64,000 bases of DNA from Paenibacillus bouchesdurhonensis (GTDB lineage: Bacteria; Bacillota; Bacilli; Paenibacillales; Paenibacillaceae): assembly GCF_900155685.1 (NCBI RefSeq), contig NZ_LT732547.1, positions 641,648 through 705,647 of the forward strand, read 5' to 3'. Positions within the stretch are counted from its first letter, which is position 1. Each line of letters starts with the position of its first letter. This document shows, one piece after another, positions 61,608-64,000 of this stretch. Position numbers and translations under genes: made by a program. Under the pieces are notes generated by a model. It saw only the letters and a program-made list of their open reading frames with translations, made no database searches and was not told the origin of the DNA.

Positions 61608-63419
61608 ATGCAGCAAGGATATAAGCAGTCTATACGAATATTAACGGCTTTCATAGTCTTTTGGTTACTCATTTCTACATGGGGCTCCAACATATATGGA
61701 GCGGCGCCGGCAACGAAGGGGAACCAGCCCGGCTCCCGGATCGATGCGGTGCTCGTTGTCGACGTGAGTAATTCCATGAAGACGAGCGACGCGAATAAAG
61801 TCGGCAATGAAGCGATGAAGATGTTCATCGACATGCTGTCTGCACAGGGGGACAAGGTAGGAATCATCGCCTATACGGACAAAGTGCAGCGGGAAAAAGC
61901 GCTGCTTGAGATCAAATCTCCTGAGGATAAGCAGGATTTAAAGGATTTCATCGACGGCTTGGATCGGGGGCCGTACACCGATATCGCCGTGGGAGTCAAG
62001 GAAGCGGTAAAGGTGCTGCAAAAAGGCTCCGATCCCAATCACGAGCCGATGATCGTCCTGCTTGCGGACGGCAACAACGATTTCAACAAAAGCTCTGGAC
62101 GGACGCAAAGCGCATCGGATCAGGAGCTGAACCAGGCGGTCGAAGAGGCGAAGGCAGCCGATATTCCCATCTATACGATCGGCCTGAATGCGGACGGCAA
62201 GCTGAACAAGGCACCGTTGGAAGAGCTGTCGGATCAGACGGGCGCGAAGTCCTTCTCGACCAGCTCGGCGGATGATCTTCCACGCATACTTAGCGAAATA
62301 TTCGCCAGCCATCTGAAGCTGAAAATCGTGCCGATCCAGAGTATGACAGGCACAGGCAGCTTCCAGGAGGTCACGGTCAACGTGCCGAACGCGAACGTAC
62401 TCGAAGCGAATATCTCGATCATGTCAGCACAGCCGGTTGAGACCGAACTGGTGAACCCGGCTGGGGACAAGGTAGCTATTCCTTCGGATGAAGTGCTGCT
62501 ATCGAAGTCGAAGAGCTATTCCCTTATTAAGCTGCTGAGTCCGGCCGAGGGCGACTGGAAGCTGCGGGTCAAGGGGGCGTCCAAGGACAAGATCGACATT
62601 AATCTCGTTTTCAACTACGATTTGGAGCTGGAAATGGAGCCGATTGCAGCCGGGGGATATAAACCCGGGGATCAGGTGCAGGTCGGGGCATATCTGACGA
62701 GCAACGGTCAGAAGCTGCAAAGCGATGAGCTGTACGCGAATATGAACGCAGTTCTGCTTGTAAATGATTTGGACAGCGGCAGCACCGAGGAAATTAAACT
62801 GAACAACACAGGCGATAAATTCGAGGGATCGTTCAAAATTTCCTCAGCCCATGATTATGAACTTAAGGTGCGCGCCGAGGAACGGAGCTTTTACCGGGAG
62901 TCCGAGCCGGTGACGATCAGCGCCAAAGCTGCCTCCGGGGGAGCGGCGACGACGAAGCCGACAACGCCGGCCCCCGATGAAGAGGAGAAGCCGTTTCCGT
63001 GGCTTACCGTCGTAATCTCGGCCATAGCCGCAGCCGTTCTTGCGGCAGCTGCTTATTTCATCGCGGCGGCCGTGAAGAAGGCGAACCGCGGTTTCGTCGG
63101 GCAAATCGTCATCGAAATCCGTGACGAGAATACGCACGAGAAGTCTTTCCCGCAGTACAAGAAGCTGAACGCCTTCAAGGGCAAGTTCAATTTGCATCAG
63201 CTGCTGCAGCTCGCGCCGGAATTGAAGGAGACGGAGAAGGTCGTCTTCACCCCGGCGAAAGGAGACCGGATCATACTGCGCAACGGTTCTGCTGCCCCGG
63301 TTGAGAAATCCGGGCGGGTCGTAGATGCCAGCGCGGGACTGGAGCTGAAGAGCGGAGACAGAGTCACGCTGCCGCTGCAGCATATGGATAAGACGATTTT
63401 CATAGAGTACCTGGTATAA
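61608..63419 (+). CDS. Secreted and membrane-anchored vWA-domain protein
   Basis: Protein of 603 aa. The signal segment is at about 10-32. The von Willebrand A domain (about 40-235) has an intact metal site: DVSNSM at 48-53, the Thr region GPYTDIAVG at about 118-126, and LLADGNND at about 147-154. A beta-sandwich region follows (about 240-450), then a Pro/Thr-rich linker, a membrane segment (about 465-490) and a cytoplasmic domain of about 110 residues. It would bind proteins outside the cell and signal or anchor inside. AAAGGAG precedes the ATG; a tubulin-like gene follows 19 bp downstream. Confidence 0.88.
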   Translation: MQQGYKQSIRILTAFIVFWLLISTWGSNIYGAAPATKGNQPGSRIDAVLVVDVSNSMKTSDANKVGNEAMKMFIDMLSAQGDKVGIIAYTDKVQREKALLEIKSPEDKQDLKDFIDGLDRGPYTDIAVGVKEAVKVLQKGSDPNHEPMIVLLADGNNDFNKSSGRTQSASDQELNQAVEEAKAADIPIYTIGLNADGKLNKAPLEELSDQTGAKSFSTSSADDLPRILSEIFASHLKLKIVPIQSMTGTGSFQEVTVNVPNANVLEANISIMSAQPVETELVNPAGDKVAIPSDEVLLSKSKSYSLIKLLSPAEGDWKLRVKGASKDKIDINLVFNYDLELEMEPIAAGGYKPGDQVQVGAYLTSNGQKLQSDELYANMNAVLLVNDLDSGSTEEIKLNNTGDKFEGSFKISSAHDYELKVRAEERSFYRESEPVTISAKAASGGAATTKPTTPAPDEEEKPFPWLTVVISAIAAAVLAAAAYFIAAAVKKANRGFVGQIVIEIRDENTHEKSFPQYKKLNAFKGKFNLHQLLQLAPELKETEKVVFTPAKGDRIILRNGSAAPVEKSGRVVDASAGLELKSGDRVTLPLQHMDKTIFIEYLV

Positions 63420-63438
63420 ATTTGAGGGGGAAACGTAT

Positions 63439-64000
63439 ATGAAACCGATAGTCAGAGAGCATATCCAGCAACTAGACGTATCGCTAGGCGGAGGTATCGT
63501 CAGCGACAAAATCCGCGTTGATACGATCGATAATCCGATCCTCATCATCGGCCTAGGCGGCACGGGGATCGACGCTTTGCTTCGCTTGAAATATCAGATC
63601 AACCGCCGCTTCAAGCTGCCGGAGGATCCGCTGTCCAAGAAGAAGCGCGACAAGCCCGACAACGTGGAATTTCTGGCGTTCGAGACGAACGAGCAGGATC
63701 GCACGAAGCGGTATAAAGGTATTGGGCTCGACCCGATCAATGAATTCGTGCTGCTGTCCAACCCGGAAATCGGAGGGCTGCTGCAGAACCGGAGCATTTT
63801 GGAGCCGTATATTACCGACTGGCTGTCCCCGGAGCTCAGCATTACCGACGGCATGAACGGGGCGGCGGGCGTACGTCAAGCCGGACGGCTGCTGCTGTTC
63901 ACGAAGATCAATCAGGTCGTGCAGGCGATCGACAAGAAAATCAAAACGCTGTCGGTAGGAACGAATAAGAAGCTAATGGTGTTCCTATTGACCGGCTTGT
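63439..64000 (+). CDS. Tubulin/FtsZ-like protein, N-terminal part (runs off the window)
   Basis: The visible 187 residues match the start of the Tubulin_2 (FtsZ-like) family found beside vWA genes. The nucleotide-binding loop reads PILIIGLGGTGIDALLRLK at about 33-51, where FtsZ has GVGGAG. RDKPDNVEFLAFETNEQD (about 68-85) corresponds to the following strand. The GTP-binding GGGTG-type motif would lie beyond the window end. GAGGGGGAAA precedes the ATG. Such proteins are predicted to form filaments in membrane remodelling or secretion; the function here is unproven. Confidence 0.8.
   Translation, partial: MKPIVREHIQQLDVSLGGGIVSDKIRVDTIDNPILIIGLGGTGIDALLRLKYQINRRFKLPEDPLSKKKRDKPDNVEFLAFETNEQDRTKRYKGIGLDPINEFVLLSNPEIGGLLQNRSILEPYITDWLSPELSITDGMNGAAGVRQAGRLLLFTKINQVVQAIDKKIKTLSVGTNKKLMVFLLTGL

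Overview
The window looks like chromosomal DNA of a low-to-mid GC Firmicute, most likely Paenibacillus or a close relative. Reasons: strong AGGAGG-type ribosome binding sites with ATG/GTG/TTG starts, a qoxABCD menaquinol oxidase operon, meso-diaminopimelate dehydrogenase, YdjO, YezD, CcdC and TcyP proteins, U-tailed hairpin terminators, and lipoproteins with Gram-positive lipoboxes. No rRNA, tRNA or CRISPR array was seen.

Layout. 1-4.5 kb: end of a sugar ABC transporter operon (MalF/MalG-type permeases) and a chemoreceptor. 4.9-13.9 kb: housekeeping and envelope genes (TcyP symporter, NfeD plus SPFH protein, PspA/PspC, flavin reductase, GDPD plus MFS transporter, diaminopimelate dehydrogenase). 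14.6-18.4 kb: qoxABCD. 18.7-27.6 kb: an accessory island with two VgrG-like spike proteins, a DUF4280 PAAR-like tip protein, a pentapeptide-repeat protein, two small uncharacterised proteins, a C-terminal toxin domain with a probable immunity gene, and a displaced toxin tail with a second probable immunity gene. 27.9-36.5 kb: small regulators (XRE switch, CsoR/CopZ), a MocR regulator divergent from a frameshifted LysE exporter, a nitroreductase, a TatD hydrolase, an EAL protein, and cold-shock genes. 36.6-41.9 kb: a two-component system divergent from a three-gene ABC-2 exporter, resembling the linearmycin-resistance lnr (yfiJKLMN) locus of B. subtilis. 42.1-51.6 kb: CcdC, an Rrf2 regulator, a lactonase, a sulfate uptake operon behind a structured leader, and membrane proteins. 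51.9-58.3 kb: two nearly identical 1296-bp IS3-family elements around oxidoreductase genes, a broken nnrD fragment and several repeat families. 58.5-64 kb: two divergent operons, one with unrecognised membrane proteins and one with a vWA protein followed by a tubulin/FtsZ-like protein that runs off the window.

Two regions deserve most attention. The first is the VgrG/PAAR-like toxin island, which carries spike, tip and cargo genes but no sheath, tube or ATPase here, in an apparently single-membrane bacterium. The second is the vWA plus tubulin-like cluster with its divergent zinc-ribbon/membrane partner operon. Also notable are a 181-bp dispersed repeat whose second copy is interrupted by an insertion sequence, and terminator-like leaders upstream of the sulfate operon and the cold-shock gene. 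All family assignments come from reading the sequence and remembered family features; no database search was run.
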